Part shown: piece by piece, positions 32,700 through 43,981 of the stretch
Layout of the letters: each line of letters starts with the position of its first letter
Position numbering within the stretch: position 1 is the first letter of the stretch
Assembly: GCA_022410635.1 (NCBI GenBank)
Contig: JAJVDF010000277.1
Span: forward strand, 1,111,314-1,175,313
From: Tretioscincus oriximinensis
Taxonomy: Eukaryota; Chordata; Lepidosauria; Squamata; Gymnophthalmidae
Length of the DNA stretch: 64,000 nt
Direction of reading: 5' to 3'
The notes under the pieces: generated by a model
Databases searched by the model: none
What the model saw: the letters and a program-made list of their open reading frames with translations, nothing else
Told to the model about the DNA's origin: nothing
Made by a program: the position numbers and the translations under genes

Positions 32700-34495
32700 T
32701 CAGGCTTTCTGGCACTTGCATTTGGCCTTCTACTGGCCCAAATTGATCTTTTGGCACCCAAATATGGCCATCCAGTGCTCCCTTGAGCCTTCTGGTGCCT
32801 GCTTGGGACTTCCAGGACTGCTGTAGGTAAAGGAAGAAAGAATGGAGTGGTGCTGAAAAGTGAAGAAGAGGAGAACAATTTTTATACTGCAGTATAAGTT
32901 GGGCCAATGGTGCAGTGGCTTAGGTGGGCTTTGGGTGGTTGGGGGCACTGCTAGGACAGGGAGGCCAGGAACCCCACTTTTTTCCAAATTGAAATATGGG
33001 AATCCTATGCCAGACAGCAGGCAAAATTGCTGTGCTAGCTTAGGAACTTTTGTTGGGTGCTGCTTTTGTGAAGACATTGTGTATATTCAGTTATTTAGAT
33101 AATGAAATACCTGGTAATGCTCTATTACGCATGTGCAGTTGCCACTTTGTAGCCAATGTCTGTGTGCAAAGGTTTGTAGGCAATCCCCAAGGTTGCAGGA
33201 ACAAGTGTCCTTTTATGCACAGCCTTACTAATCCAGTTTAAGGATTTTACTAGTCCACATTATCTGTATAGGATTATTGCTAATCCAGATTAGATTTATA
33301 CAAAGTAAACCTTAAATGGGATCAGTAGTTGACCACATTAACTGGGATATAAATTCATGCTAACACTCTGAAATCTGGGCTATGCAGTGGTGCTTAAAAG
33401 TTTGTGAAGCTGTTGGAATTTCCACATTATTACATAAATGTGACATAAGGTGAATACAATCCAAGGTTACACATCAAGCTTCAGGTAGGAGTGTGGACTG
33501 GAACCAGGAGGCAGCCAGATAAGAGTCTAACACTCTGGTCATAAGACCAGACTGGCTCTCATTAATCCATTTAGAATTTCAAGGCTAGTTTGAAAGTTGC
33601 TCTGGCTGTTTTGGTTGTTCCATAAATTATAGTACAACACCAAATCTACTTTTTCTTGCATCTGCTGTAATGAATTCTAAAATTGCAAGAGCACTAGTAA
33701 CCCACGGATCAGTTGATAATTCTCTTTTGGATTTCCAGTTCATAACAATAACTTGTTTAGCCAACATTAACATATGATTACAGTTTACTAAAAGAGTTGT
33801 GTAGTCTGTGATCACATTTCTGGAGTCAAAATACTAATTTTTAACACTGCACATTGTACATGTTCATGTATATCAGTGGCTGTTCACAAAGCCATCCTGG
33901 GTGTGCGCAAAGGCCCCAACCACTTCCCTATGCAAAGGCCAAAACAATCTTGGTAGAGAAGTTGCACCTGACATGGGTGGAGGGAAATGAAAACTGAATC
34001 TCAGAAGGGGAGTGCAATATTAACTGCTGGATTCCCAATGGCAGTAGTGGTTTGGGGCTTCATTTCTCTCAATCTAAGTCATTCAGCAATAGTTTCAACT
34101 GGCATGGATGACATAGGTTCCTCCTTTGCTCCTGTTTCCTGCTGAAAGACGACCTCCCCATGGCAACTCCATCTACCAGCACCACAGAGCCACTCAATCC
34201 CACATTCACCTGATTACCTGGCTCCCAGAGTACAATGGTGGAAAATTTAAATGAAACCAGTCTTCCATTTAATAACCATGACAAGAACTCCCTAGAAGGC
34301 CTGTGCACATCCCAGCTTGGGCCTTGCAAGCTATACCAGTGATGGCTGGTGGGTATCATAACTAGTGGTGTGTAGGTAATGTTCAAATAGATGGGTGGAG
34401 CTGGGGCATATGTCAAATGGACATAGCCAGAGGGTCCAAGTAGGCAGAACCAGAGGCCAGGTGGGTGGAACCAGATCACATTTTAGATCAAACTG
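32700..34495. other. Intergenic, old repeats
   Basis: 33230-33340 resembles parts of 28860-29060. Otherwise nothing recognised. Confidence 0.35.
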
Positions 34496-34497
34496 GG

Positions 34498-34742
34498 GCT
34501 CTGTTGACACCTGAGTTTAAATCCAGCTTCAGCCCACTTGCAGAATGAAAACAACAAATCAGCAGCCAAGCAAATGATTTTTATTCCACATTCCAAGGCT
34601 CTAGTCCACAGCTAAATTTAAATCCAACTTCAGTCCACTTTCAGAATAAGAAAAACACAGCAGCCAAGCAAATACTGATTTTCTTTCCACATTCCAAGGG
34701 CCTAGTCACACCTAAGTTCAAATCCTGTTTCAGTCCACTGTG
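34498..34742. repeat. Tandem repeat, unit about 101 bases
   Basis: About 2.4 diverged copies beginning near 34498, 34597 and 34699, sharing CAGCCAAGCAAAT and CCACATTCCAAGG. Confidence 0.75.
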
Positions 34743-34744
34743 CC

Positions 34745-35815
34745 ACCCTTCCGTCTCCCATATCACACACCCCTTCTGCCACCCTCTCCAACCACTTCCC
34801 TATGCAACTTAGCCCTCCCCTCCCAAGGGTGGAAATATGGTCAAAGACATAAGGTCTGGTAATCAGAGAACATAGATAACACTTGAAGGGTTAGAGCTGA
34901 AGACAGAAGTTGCCAGAAGCATTCAGACCCTTCAGAACCACTGTTTTTATCTAAGTTGCTTTGCCCCAGCCAAGTGTTTCAAGGAAGAGTCTTAATTTTC
35001 GCTGCCAATTTCTGTGAGCATCTTCAATAAGCTTTCTTTTGCCTTTTTTGCAAGATGGTCTGTGGCTTATGCCAGTTCCCTTCTTCATTAAATATGGAGT
35101 CAATTGGATCTATATGACTGCCATTTATTAACACACATTCATTCATCATTTAAGGAACAACAGGTTGGCCAATGCTAAAAGTAGCACAATAGCAACACTA
35201 GACAAAGGAAATCCAAGCTTTTTATCTGCCCCCCTATGAATAAACCATTAGGCATCATCACTATTCATTCCTTGATAAGCATCCAATCAATCCATAAACC
35301 ATCAGTACAACATCATCTTTCCTCACCACACGTGTTGCCTGTCAGACAACTAACTTTAGTCTTTCACCCCTCTGGCATTCAGGGTTGACAGTTTCATGGT
35401 TATTTATGACTTCCTTGGACAGTAATGCCAGCTAGTGCCATTCTCCTTTTAGGGGCCCTGAATTCCACAGCTTTAACACAACCACCTCCCTGAAATGATG
35501 GCTGCCCTAAGAATAATTCCTTAACATTGTGGATTAAAGATTTATGGATGAAGATGACATCTTCAATATCTAATAATCTGTTTGGTCAAAGACGGAATAA
35601 ATTTAATTTGATTGACTAATTTTCTATTCCAATTCTTAAGTCTGTGATTATTCATGCACATCTGTTAAGCACATCATTTGCACAGTATTATTTCTATGCC
35701 AGACTATCGGCCCACATTAAAGATCTTTTCTGAAATCCAACTGGGTAAATATAGAAAACACCTAAATTGTCACTAACTTGCAAATGTAATCTAAGCTGTT
35801 TTTAGAGCTCCTATT
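34745..35815. other. Intergenic, nothing recognised
   Basis: No coding sequence supported. Confidence 0.45.
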
Positions 35816-35819
35816 TTAA

Positions 35820-36050
35820 AATTATTTTTTTAAAGTCGGCCCCACTATTAAACAGTTTGTGTTTGTTTGAACGAGGGGGCCATACCAAAAGAGCCATATG
35901 TTGCCTGGTGGATCTTTTGAAATATGGATTTTAAAATAGTTGCTTTTCATTTATGTCCTGTCTTTTATGTGTTGTACTTGTTTTGTTCCTCTCTTACAGT
36001 TTGTTGGTATTTGTAAATATAACGTATTTTAAAGTGCTTTTCCAATAAAA

Positions 36051-36103
<53 letters not shown>

Positions 36104-36112
36104 CGATGATGA
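35820..36112 (+). mobile_element. Retroposon 3' end with GAT microsatellite tail
   Basis: CCAATAAAAGATGATGATG: a polyadenylation-like AATAAA runs straight into about 20 GAT units (36051-36112). This looks like a LINE or SINE tail; family unknown. Confidence 0.45.
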
Positions 36113-36861
36113 TGGTATTGTCTGTCGATGCATCCACAGTTAAAAATTACAATAGCAACTATGTGATGCTTCTTTCAGGGCAGCATTATTCCTACAAATG
36201 CCCCTTGGCAAAACTGCAAGACAAGTTATGTGACGAGGTGGAGGGTGGACCCATGAACCAGTTGCCCCATTCAACTTCCATGTACGTTTCTTGACAGGAT
36301 TGAGATCAGAAGGTAGATAGACACTATCTTGAGTCACAGGTACAACGTAAATGCTGTGATGCATCAGGCAGGGAATCTGTCTGGGCCATCCTACTCCTCT
36401 GACATTTAAATATTAACCTGTTCCAGTTGTTCACCTGCCCTCTTCCAGACAACAACACAAAGCTTGCTTCCACTCTACGCTTCTTCATCAGGAGTTACTG
36501 GTGAAAAAGAGACTGTAACACTCCCGTTTTGAACCAGTTGGTTGGGTAAGTAAGCAACTGTGCTGTTTAACTAGTTTAGAACTTCTGAGGGTTCTCGTAT
36601 TTCGTTTGCTTTAAGCGTGTTTTTTAAAGGAGCAGATTTTAAAAATCTCAGTCTACTTTTTTATAATTGGTCTTAAACCCACACTGCAAAGCCAATTATA
36701 AATAGATCCACTCTTGCCTTCTACATAAGCTTTCTTTCTTCTCTCATTCGTTTCAAGGGAATCTATGGAGGGTTTTGACTAAATAATAGATATTCCGGTG
36801 TTTTCTCTACTTGATTTTATTTCAGATTATAATCCAGAATAAGGATCTGCCATCCACAAAT

Positions 36862-37160
36862 TAGAAGAAGAACTGGGTTTTCAAAGTTTGCTTTTCTCAT
36901 CTGAAGGGATTCAAAGCGGCTTACAAGGGTATTTTTCACCTGCAGGCTTACATTCTATCTTCCCCACTAGGCTGTGGTGGTTCCCATTTATCGAGTCTCA
37001 GTCTGTTGCAATTTCTTGCAATTCCTGCTTTCAAATAGCTCAGTTGACTAGAGCTGCAGGCTAGCAGAAGGTGCTCACCCCTCCCCATGCCTGACACAGG
37101 GCCTCAAAACTCCATCTCTGAGATGAAAGACTGCCCCTTAGCCCACTGAGCCATTCATGT
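36862..37160 (-). mobile_element. GAA-tailed tRNA SINE, copy 2
   Basis: Near full length. Reversed tail AGAAGAAGAACTGGG at the left; tRNA-like head at the right, whose reverse complement has GGCTCAGTGGGCTAAGG (A-box-like). Confidence 0.7.
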
Positions 37161-37164
37161 AAAG

Positions 37165-38035
37165 TTTAAACCATGGCAGGCCCTGGACCATGTTAAATCT
37201 GTTTCAGCATGTGGATGGCAAGTCCCTATTCTGGGACATAATCTGGAATAAAGGTCAGTGCAAGAAAGGCTTCAGTATTTTTAGCAAGACTTGGGAAAAT
37301 AAATTAATCCTGCAGAAAATAGACAACACTGAGGCAGATAGACAGCCACGGTTGGTATTATGAAGCTTTCCAGATTTCTGTAAGATTCTAGGGCTGCACC
37401 CACACATGGATTTTGCCACTCTATAAGAAGATTATTATCAGAGATTTGCCTCATGTAATTGCAGGGATCCAGCAGTGACAGTAATTGAAAGGATTGTCAT
37501 TATACTCTTTTTTTGCTGGTACATTTATGCAGCTTTGACAGCAAGATGTTCTGTTTTTACCTCATGACAGCACCATGTGGGCATCAGTTGTGAGCGCTTT
37601 TGAGACCTGCCGAGACTTCCAGCCCTGCTCTTTAGCGAGAGCAGAAGCAAGGAGGGTGATCAATTGCTTTTCTCAGCAGAATTTAAAAGCCTCACTTTCA
37701 GGCTTGCAACTCCCCTTCCTTGAATCCCCCTGCTCGGCAACAGAGGAAACCAGCATCCAATGACAGAAGAGACACAAAACAGCACCATTAGGATTAGGCA
37801 GATTTATAGGGAGGCACAGCTCATGGTTCCTGGCTTGCCAGCAGTTATGACTTAAATCCTTTTTAGTGCTATATAAAGGAAAAGCACTATAAAAAGCAAC
37901 AACTTGGATACACCCTAGAATTATTCTCTGTTCTGAGTTCTTAGGTGTTTAGCAGAAAAACTATAAATGGAATTTGTTCAAAGATGCACCGGGCAAGTAG
38001 TATGTACACAGGCTGTAGTCACTCTTAAACTTTCA
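37165..38035. other. Intergenic, nothing recognised
   Basis: No coding sequence supported. Confidence 0.45.
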
Positions 38036-38039
38036 TTCA

Positions 38040-38458
38040 GGCTGCGCACACAAAGCATATTTCTACCTCGATTGGAGCGAGACGAGGAAGACTACAGCGC
38101 CTGGGTTAAGCGTTGTTGAGCAGTCATCCCACAGTAAACACAATTTATCCCAGAATAAACTATTACTGGGATACTCAGGCATTGTTCCGGAGAGCCCCTG
38201 TCCTCTCGCGTCTGTGGCGGTGTGCATGCATGTGCACAAATTTGACATGCAAAGATAAAACAACTGAGAACGCGGCAGTTGTTTCCACAGGCTGCTGCAA
38301 GTAAAAAAAATAAGCCTCGGGCTGCGTGCGATGAGATCGAGGAGCAATGTGAGGCATTGGCCACGGAATAGAGATGTTTCATGTACACAGAGACGTGATT
38401 GCTATATTCCAGAATATAACCAGAATATAAGTTTTTACATCATGGTGTGCACGCAGCC
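38040..38458. mobile_element. PIF/Harbinger-like miniature element, copy C
   Basis: Ends GGCTGCGCACAC and GTGTGCACGCAGCC with a TCA duplication on each side (38037-38039, 38459-38461). 419 bases, no ORF. Confidence 0.65.
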
Positions 38459-38754
38459 TCAGTTTCATTCTAGGGTTTCCACGTGAAAAAACAGCATCGA
38501 GTTTTGCATATTTAATAGTCGTGAAAACGTGATTTCCCCCAGCCAGTAGAAACTGCTGCTGGTGAAAAGTCCTCTTAACCATAGCTATTAAAAGTATGAA
38601 ATTCTATCCTGGTGTTTATATGGGAATCTTATTTCAGTCCACCTTTAGAATGACAGGACACCTCAGCAAAATGATTGGTCATTTTGTTTCCCATATTAGT
38701 TAACCCAGATTTTAGAACTAGAAGAAAAGCCCATCAGATTTTTGTTATACAATG

Positions 38755-39110
38755 GACTCTAGACTCCCTCCTTTCTACTTCCTATCTTTCTCTTCCTTTC
38801 GCCTTCTGCTTCCAGCGTTATTCCTCTCTCCCTTTTTCCTTCTTTCTTGTTTCCTATTATTCTTCCCCCTTTCTTCTTCTCTTCTTTCTTTTTTTCTTCT
38901 CTCTTATTCCCCTCACTTCTTCTGCCCTTTCTCCACCATCCTTTGTCCTTTATCCTTCCTTCCTTTATCCACCTTTTCCCTCCCCATCCCATTCCCTTTG
39001 TCTTATTCCTCTCCTTCTTTCTCCTCCCTTATTTTTTCTCTCTTCCATCCTTTGTCCTTCCTTCATTTCTTTCCTCTGTCTCCTGTTCCCTTCGTCTTCT
39101 TTCTTGTCAC
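38755..39110. repeat. Polypyrimidine tract
   Basis: About 350 bases almost wholly C and T. Apparent hydrophobic or Ser/Leu-rich ORFs here are artefacts of composition. Confidence 0.85.
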
Positions 39111-39119
39111 TCTGCTGAT

Positions 39120-40960
39120 GCCAGGCAGCAACTGATGTCACCAGAGACAGTACACTGAGGGAAAGAATTTGTTTGTTCTCTTTGCCTTCTTACTGAACAG
39201 ATTTTGCCGCCTGCTCTGGTTTTGCTGCTTACTAATCCTGCCTATACAGTAGGTTACTTCTAATCAGTTCGATTGGACATGTTGAACTACCTGTCCAGCT
39301 CAAACTGTTCAATCAGATCCATTCAAAGTGAGCATTTAATCTTACTACATCGTATCTTTTATTGTGATATTCATTAATGACAAAAGCAAATTGTTTGTCA
39401 TTAAGCTGATGTGTTCTCTCATTCTAAATGTGGTCTGGTGGGATTAAAATATATATAATTAACAGTATTTTCATTTCCCTTCCCATCTTTCTCCAGTTCT
39501 CTGGGATAATGGTTTCTAGGTAGAAAAATAGCCACTTGGAGGATCTTGCAGGCCACAAAATAAGCAGATCAGGGCTTGTACATCTTTAATGGTTGTAAAA
39601 AAAGAAGCAATTTCAGCAGGTAGTTTATAACGTCAGCAGCACTTGCTGAAATTCCCTCTTTAACACACCCATTGGAGGTGCCAACATAGTTTGCACAATC
39701 AGAACATTGTCTTCAAAGAAAGCTTCCACTAAGATCACAAATGAGGATCTTGTTGTAGTTCCACTATTCTTTGACGTGCAGGAAACTGTCTGTAATGGCT
39801 CCCTGGCTGTGGAGTAACATCTCAGTGCAAGTACACCACCTCCTTAAGTTTTTGGCACCTTTGACTCCTAATTTGTGCCAGCGTGGGAGGGAGGCTACTT
39901 TGAAACCTTCAAGTGAAACGTCAAATATTTTAAACAAATAAAGCATGGATATGAACTTTGAGAGGCATCAAATGTGAAATTTGTAAAACAAAAAAAATTG
40001 TACGTCAGTTGTTTCGTTTGCATACTGTACCTGATGTGTGGATGTTGGATACAACTACTGAAAATTCTGAAAAGTATAAACGGGCATCAAGCCACATTTG
40101 TGGAATATAGGTGGTACAAGAAAATCAAAGATTAGAAAATAAGAATGCAAACTGAGATGGGAAAAATTCATAATTTTGAATTGTGGATATATTGATTAAA
40201 ATTCTATTTGTAATATTGTCAGGAATATTCCCTGACATGAATACGAGGGGGTTCTTGATTAGAATAGACTTTTATGACTTTTATCTTAGTGGAAGCTTTC
40301 TTTGAAAACAAAGTTCTGATTGTGTAACCTATGTTGGCTGCCACCTACAGAGAAATACTAATGCAATGCTTCCATCCAGTAGCAAATTAGTTGTAGAATG
40401 ACCAAACTAGCAAGGGGTGTGCAGATTTAAACTTCACCTTTCTTGTTCCAAACCATGCTTTGATCCATTGAGATATTAGAACACAGTACAGAAAGATCCA
40501 TGGTAAATCATTGGTTAAAGCTCCCAACCCTCATTATTATGCTGGTTCCGCCCTTGCTTCTATCACATGGCTCCCTCTTCTGAAATAATTCTGTTTTAAT
40601 ACTGTTTTTATTGGTAGCTAAGATCAGAGGCAACAATTTCTAGCAATTAAATTGTGCTTTATGTATAACATAAAAACATGGGCATGTGTTTGGTGTGTCT
40701 GATGGCCTTTGTTCTGTCCTTTACCATTCACATTTTGCAGGTGTTTGGTGCTTGTAATTTTTAGTAATGCCTTTAGCTGTTCAATGGAAAGAAATGCAAT
40801 ATTGTCAGGTGTGATCAGCTTTGTGAATTAGACTAAAAGAAATTAAATAATTGGCTTCATTATTAACAGCTTTGGACCAAGAACCCAGGAGAAAATTGCA
40901 TTCAGTATTCATCTGGCCCTTCAGGGAATAAAATGTCAATTTCTGGGTCCCACACAGACA
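39120..40960. other. Intergenic, nothing recognised
   Basis: No coding sequence or clear repeat seen. Confidence 0.45.
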
Positions 40961-40967
40961 TTGTAAA

Positions 40968-41162
40968 TAGGCTGACCAGATGACCCCTTTTGGGGGGGTT
41001 GAAAACCTGTTTTTGGGGTGCCTCTCGGTTTTTCTGAGGAAAAAAAAAACAATTTATTTTTTAAAAAATCTTTTTTTGAAAACAATTTCCTCAGAAAAAC
41101 TGGGAGGCACCCCAAAACCGGGTTTTCATGCCCCCCCCAAAAGGGGTCATCTGGTCAGCCTA
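40968..41162. mobile_element. hAT hairpin element, copy 2
   Basis: Ends TAGGCTGACCAGATGACCCC and GGGGTCATCTGGTCAGCCTA. The two arms pair almost throughout. Flanks share only TAAA, so the 8-base duplication has decayed. Confidence 0.65.
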
Positions 41163-41164
41163 TA

Positions 41165-41730
41165 AAGGGCATTGAAAAGCATGATGCAAATAGGGTGTGC
41201 AATGCAGGAGGTGAGGGAGAAAAAATAGGGTAAGGGGGAGATGGAAGTGAATGGAGTATTTGGTTAGGCCTGTTGTATACTGGGGCATGTAACTGGAAAA
41301 AATGAAAAACCGTTAAAAATTCTTCTCTTTTACCTAAAGGCTTTAAAAGTCAAACTAAGAGGTTTACTCTTTAGAGGACTGATACAGTTACAGTAGCAGA
41401 CTGTGAGGAATAAGACAGCTGCTATTCTGGATACATGAAGATATCTCTCAAAGTATACTTATAAAAAAGAGTTAAATACATATTCTTTGCCATTACATTT
41501 ATCTTCTTCCCCATAGTGTAAAAACAAATTTTGTTCCTTTTAAACAGTTAAAACACTGTAGTTGGCGTCGTTGTGTCACTGAGGAGTGTATGACACCACG
41601 AAATATAATAATAAAAAGGTGGCAGCAGTTTAAAAGAGAAACAATTTATTTGGCAATCAATAAATATAGGTGTGCAAGCCAATGTCACAGGCTTGTACCA
41701 GGAGTTTGAAATTGAGCCAAACTCCTTCCA
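41165..41730. other. Intergenic, nothing recognised
   Basis: No coding sequence supported. Confidence 0.45.
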
Positions 41731-41732
41731 GT

Positions 41733-41805
41733 TTTATTTATGTATTTATGTATTTATTTTTACTTACCCCACCCTATACCCTGAGGTCTCAGGGTGGTCA
41801 ACCAT
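41733..41805 (-). mobile_element. L2-type tail
   Basis: ATTTATGTATTTATT repeats then CCCTATACCCTGAGGTCTCA, the reversed L2 tail. Confidence 0.5.
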
Positions 41806-42809
41806 TTGAAGATCTTTGGTTCAATGCCAATGAAGGACCCAGCAACTACTCAGAATCTTGATCATACTCATGCCTTCAGTGGCATAGTTTTGATAACCAG
41901 ACAGTGCTCTTTAGCTCAGCCCCAAGCCATGCCCCCTACTAAGTCACACTTCCTACTAGGCCAATTCCCTCTGAAGATGGCCCTCCACCCGTTTGTACTC
42001 CCCAAGGTCCTTTCTGCACCGAGCATTATTTTGGGCTTCATCTCAGGCCTGTCATCCCACATGCCAGGGTCTGTCACAGTCTCTACTGACATGTGGAAGG
42101 GAAGGCTCCTCTGAGATAAACTTTCCAGATTTTTATTTTTACAAAGGTTTGAAAACCATGTATCATTTTCTTTTCATTTCACACATACCTTGCTACTTTG
42201 TGTTGGTCTGTCACAAGAAATCCAAACAAAATACACTTAAGTTTGTGAGTATAATGTGAAAAAAATGTGGAAAAGTGAACACTTTTGCAAGGCACAGTAT
42301 TCTTAAACCATCTCAACTGAAATAAAGTTAACACGGAGACGAAACTTGAAAAAAGAATTAACCCCACCACTTTCAGCAACACACTTATTTTTAATCCATA
42401 CAGTTAACACTGAGAGGACCCCCTAATGCCCCCTTTCTCTCACCCCTTATCTGATCTCCTCTGCTGTGTCTTTCTCATCTTCCCAAGCCCTGCATATTAG
42501 ATGAGTTATCTGACCAGAAGCCTGATTGTGCTCTCTGGAAGCCAATTAGGGCAGGGTGCCCAGGAAAGCAGCAAGCCAAGACAGTGTAGCTGGATGTTGG
42601 CTCAGTTGTTCCATTGTTGAAAGGTGTGGTTGCCTCATGGTTGCTTCAAACCAGTGGCAGCAACAGCTTGTCATGTGGCAGAAACCCACAAGGGGGGGAC
42701 TCCAGGCTCTGTTGTTGCTGGTGCCTTCCTCCCCTCTCTGTTGTTGAAGTGACAGGCTGAAAGCGAAAAAAGTGAGGGGGTTCCAATGATATTGAAGCAT
42801 GGAAGGAGC

Positions 42810-43080
42810 ACTTCTCTGTGTCCTCCAACCTTCTCTGGCATTTCTGGAACAGCCTCTCTTCTCCAGCTGTTGCATGCAGCAACAAGGTGGTAGAAATGTT
42901 GGAACAAAGTAGGTGGGCACATCTACACTCTTCTCCCTTCTCTGGAGTTGCTGGAACCCTTTCACTTCTCTAGTTGTTGTGTGCAACAACAGAAGGGAGA
43001 GTAGGGTGCCAGCAATGCCAGAACAAAGAAGAGGGTGTGCCAATGCCTTCCTCCCTTCTCAGGAGCTGCTGGTCTCCCCA
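42810..43080. repeat. Diverged tandem repeat, unit about 115-125 bases
   Basis: Two and a half units sharing CTTCTCTGG, TTGCTGGAAC and TGCAACAACA-type blocks. Confidence 0.45.
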
Positions 43081-43750
43081 ACCAGTCATGCTGCAGGTTG
43101 ATTAGTCTGCTTGGTGGATTGTGTGGAAACCAGCATTGATCCTGCTCAGACAGCCAAAAAGATGGAACATGAAAATAACATTTAGGGTAAACTATGATGC
43201 AATTAGAGAAACCAAGAGAAGGGGGAGGATGAACTAGAGCAAATTTGTACCCATGGATATTCAGTTTAATTCAAATTGCTAAAAAAGCAGGAGAGAAAAA
43301 GGCTTTGTAAACTGAAGGCTTCTAGTTCAAAAGGGGGCTGACACTCAAACCTTATGAGAATTGGTTAAAGGAGTGAGGCATGTTTGACTTGTATTAAAGA
43401 AGGTTGAAGAGATATGATCATGATTAGCAAATATCTAAAAGGCTGTCATATGCTTCACTTGTTCCCAACTCCCTGAAAATGGCCTTCGGAGGCATCTGAA
43501 TTCCTTTTTCATTTCTGCTACAGTATTTGCTATTGCTATATAGTTTTGTAACGTAATTATATTTTATATACAGAATATAATGAAAAAAACTGAGCAAATT
43601 CTTGATAGGAAAGAATACATTTCATCGTTCTAGCTCATTCCCATCCCTGGAGTTTTTTTATACATTTGTCCAGTCGAGCAGGAAGCATTTCCTTTGATGT
43701 TCATTCCAGTATATGAATGATTATGTCTAATGATTAATAATTATGGGACA

Positions 43751-43768
43751 ATTGTTTACATAAACAAT
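43751..43768. promoter_or_regulatory. Inverted forkhead-like motif upstream of gene 2
   Basis: ATTGTTTACATAAACAAT is an 8+2+8 inverted repeat holding TGTTTAC, the core bound by FOX factors, about 170 bases before the ATG in AT-rich DNA. Function is a guess. Confidence 0.25.
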
Positions 43769-43888
43769 GATGGTAATGTTATTCGTTATCATCAATTGGG
43801 AGTATATCATGGGTCACAACAAAGGCCAAGTATCAGTGATTCAGTTTTACAATCACACATCTGTTCTCTAAAAATCTTTTCCCTGCAG

Positions 43889-43935
43889 CAAATTTCAGTG
43901 GACCATTGGGCTCCTAGTGATTCGTCAGTGCAGTA
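43889..43935 (+). promoter_or_regulatory. Gene 2 5' leader, possibly starting at a splice acceptor
   Basis: A pyrimidine-rich stretch ending CCCTGCAG at 43881-43888 looks like a good 3' splice site 47 bases before the ATG, and I see no TATA box at the usual distance. This suggests an upstream non-coding exon, as in several mammalian KLK genes. Inference only. Confidence 0.35.
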
Positions 43936-43981
43936 ATGAAGCTGTTAGCCTTTGGGCTGCTTCTGATGAACTGTGCAGCAG
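43936..43981 (+). CDS. Gene 2 exon 1: start codon and signal peptide
   Basis: ATG at 43936 opens a hydrophobic signal sequence ([15 protein letters not shown]) and ends phase 1 at a GTAAGA donor. This start is chosen because its frame joins exon 2 exactly and gives a standard secretory leader. The ATG context (CAGTAATGA) is only moderate. Confidence 0.88.

Noticed and set aside
36052..36294. 80-codon ORF starting with poly-Met
   Set aside because: Reading of a GAT microsatellite.
38675..39158. Hydrophobic ORFs of 100-147 codons
   Set aside because: Composition artefact of a polypyrimidine tract; no family resemblance or conserved start.
8278..43935. Further protease exons between the two genes
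   Set aside because: I looked for GDSGG, AAHC and SGWG coding motifs with splice sites and saw none; divergent exons cannot be excluded by eye.
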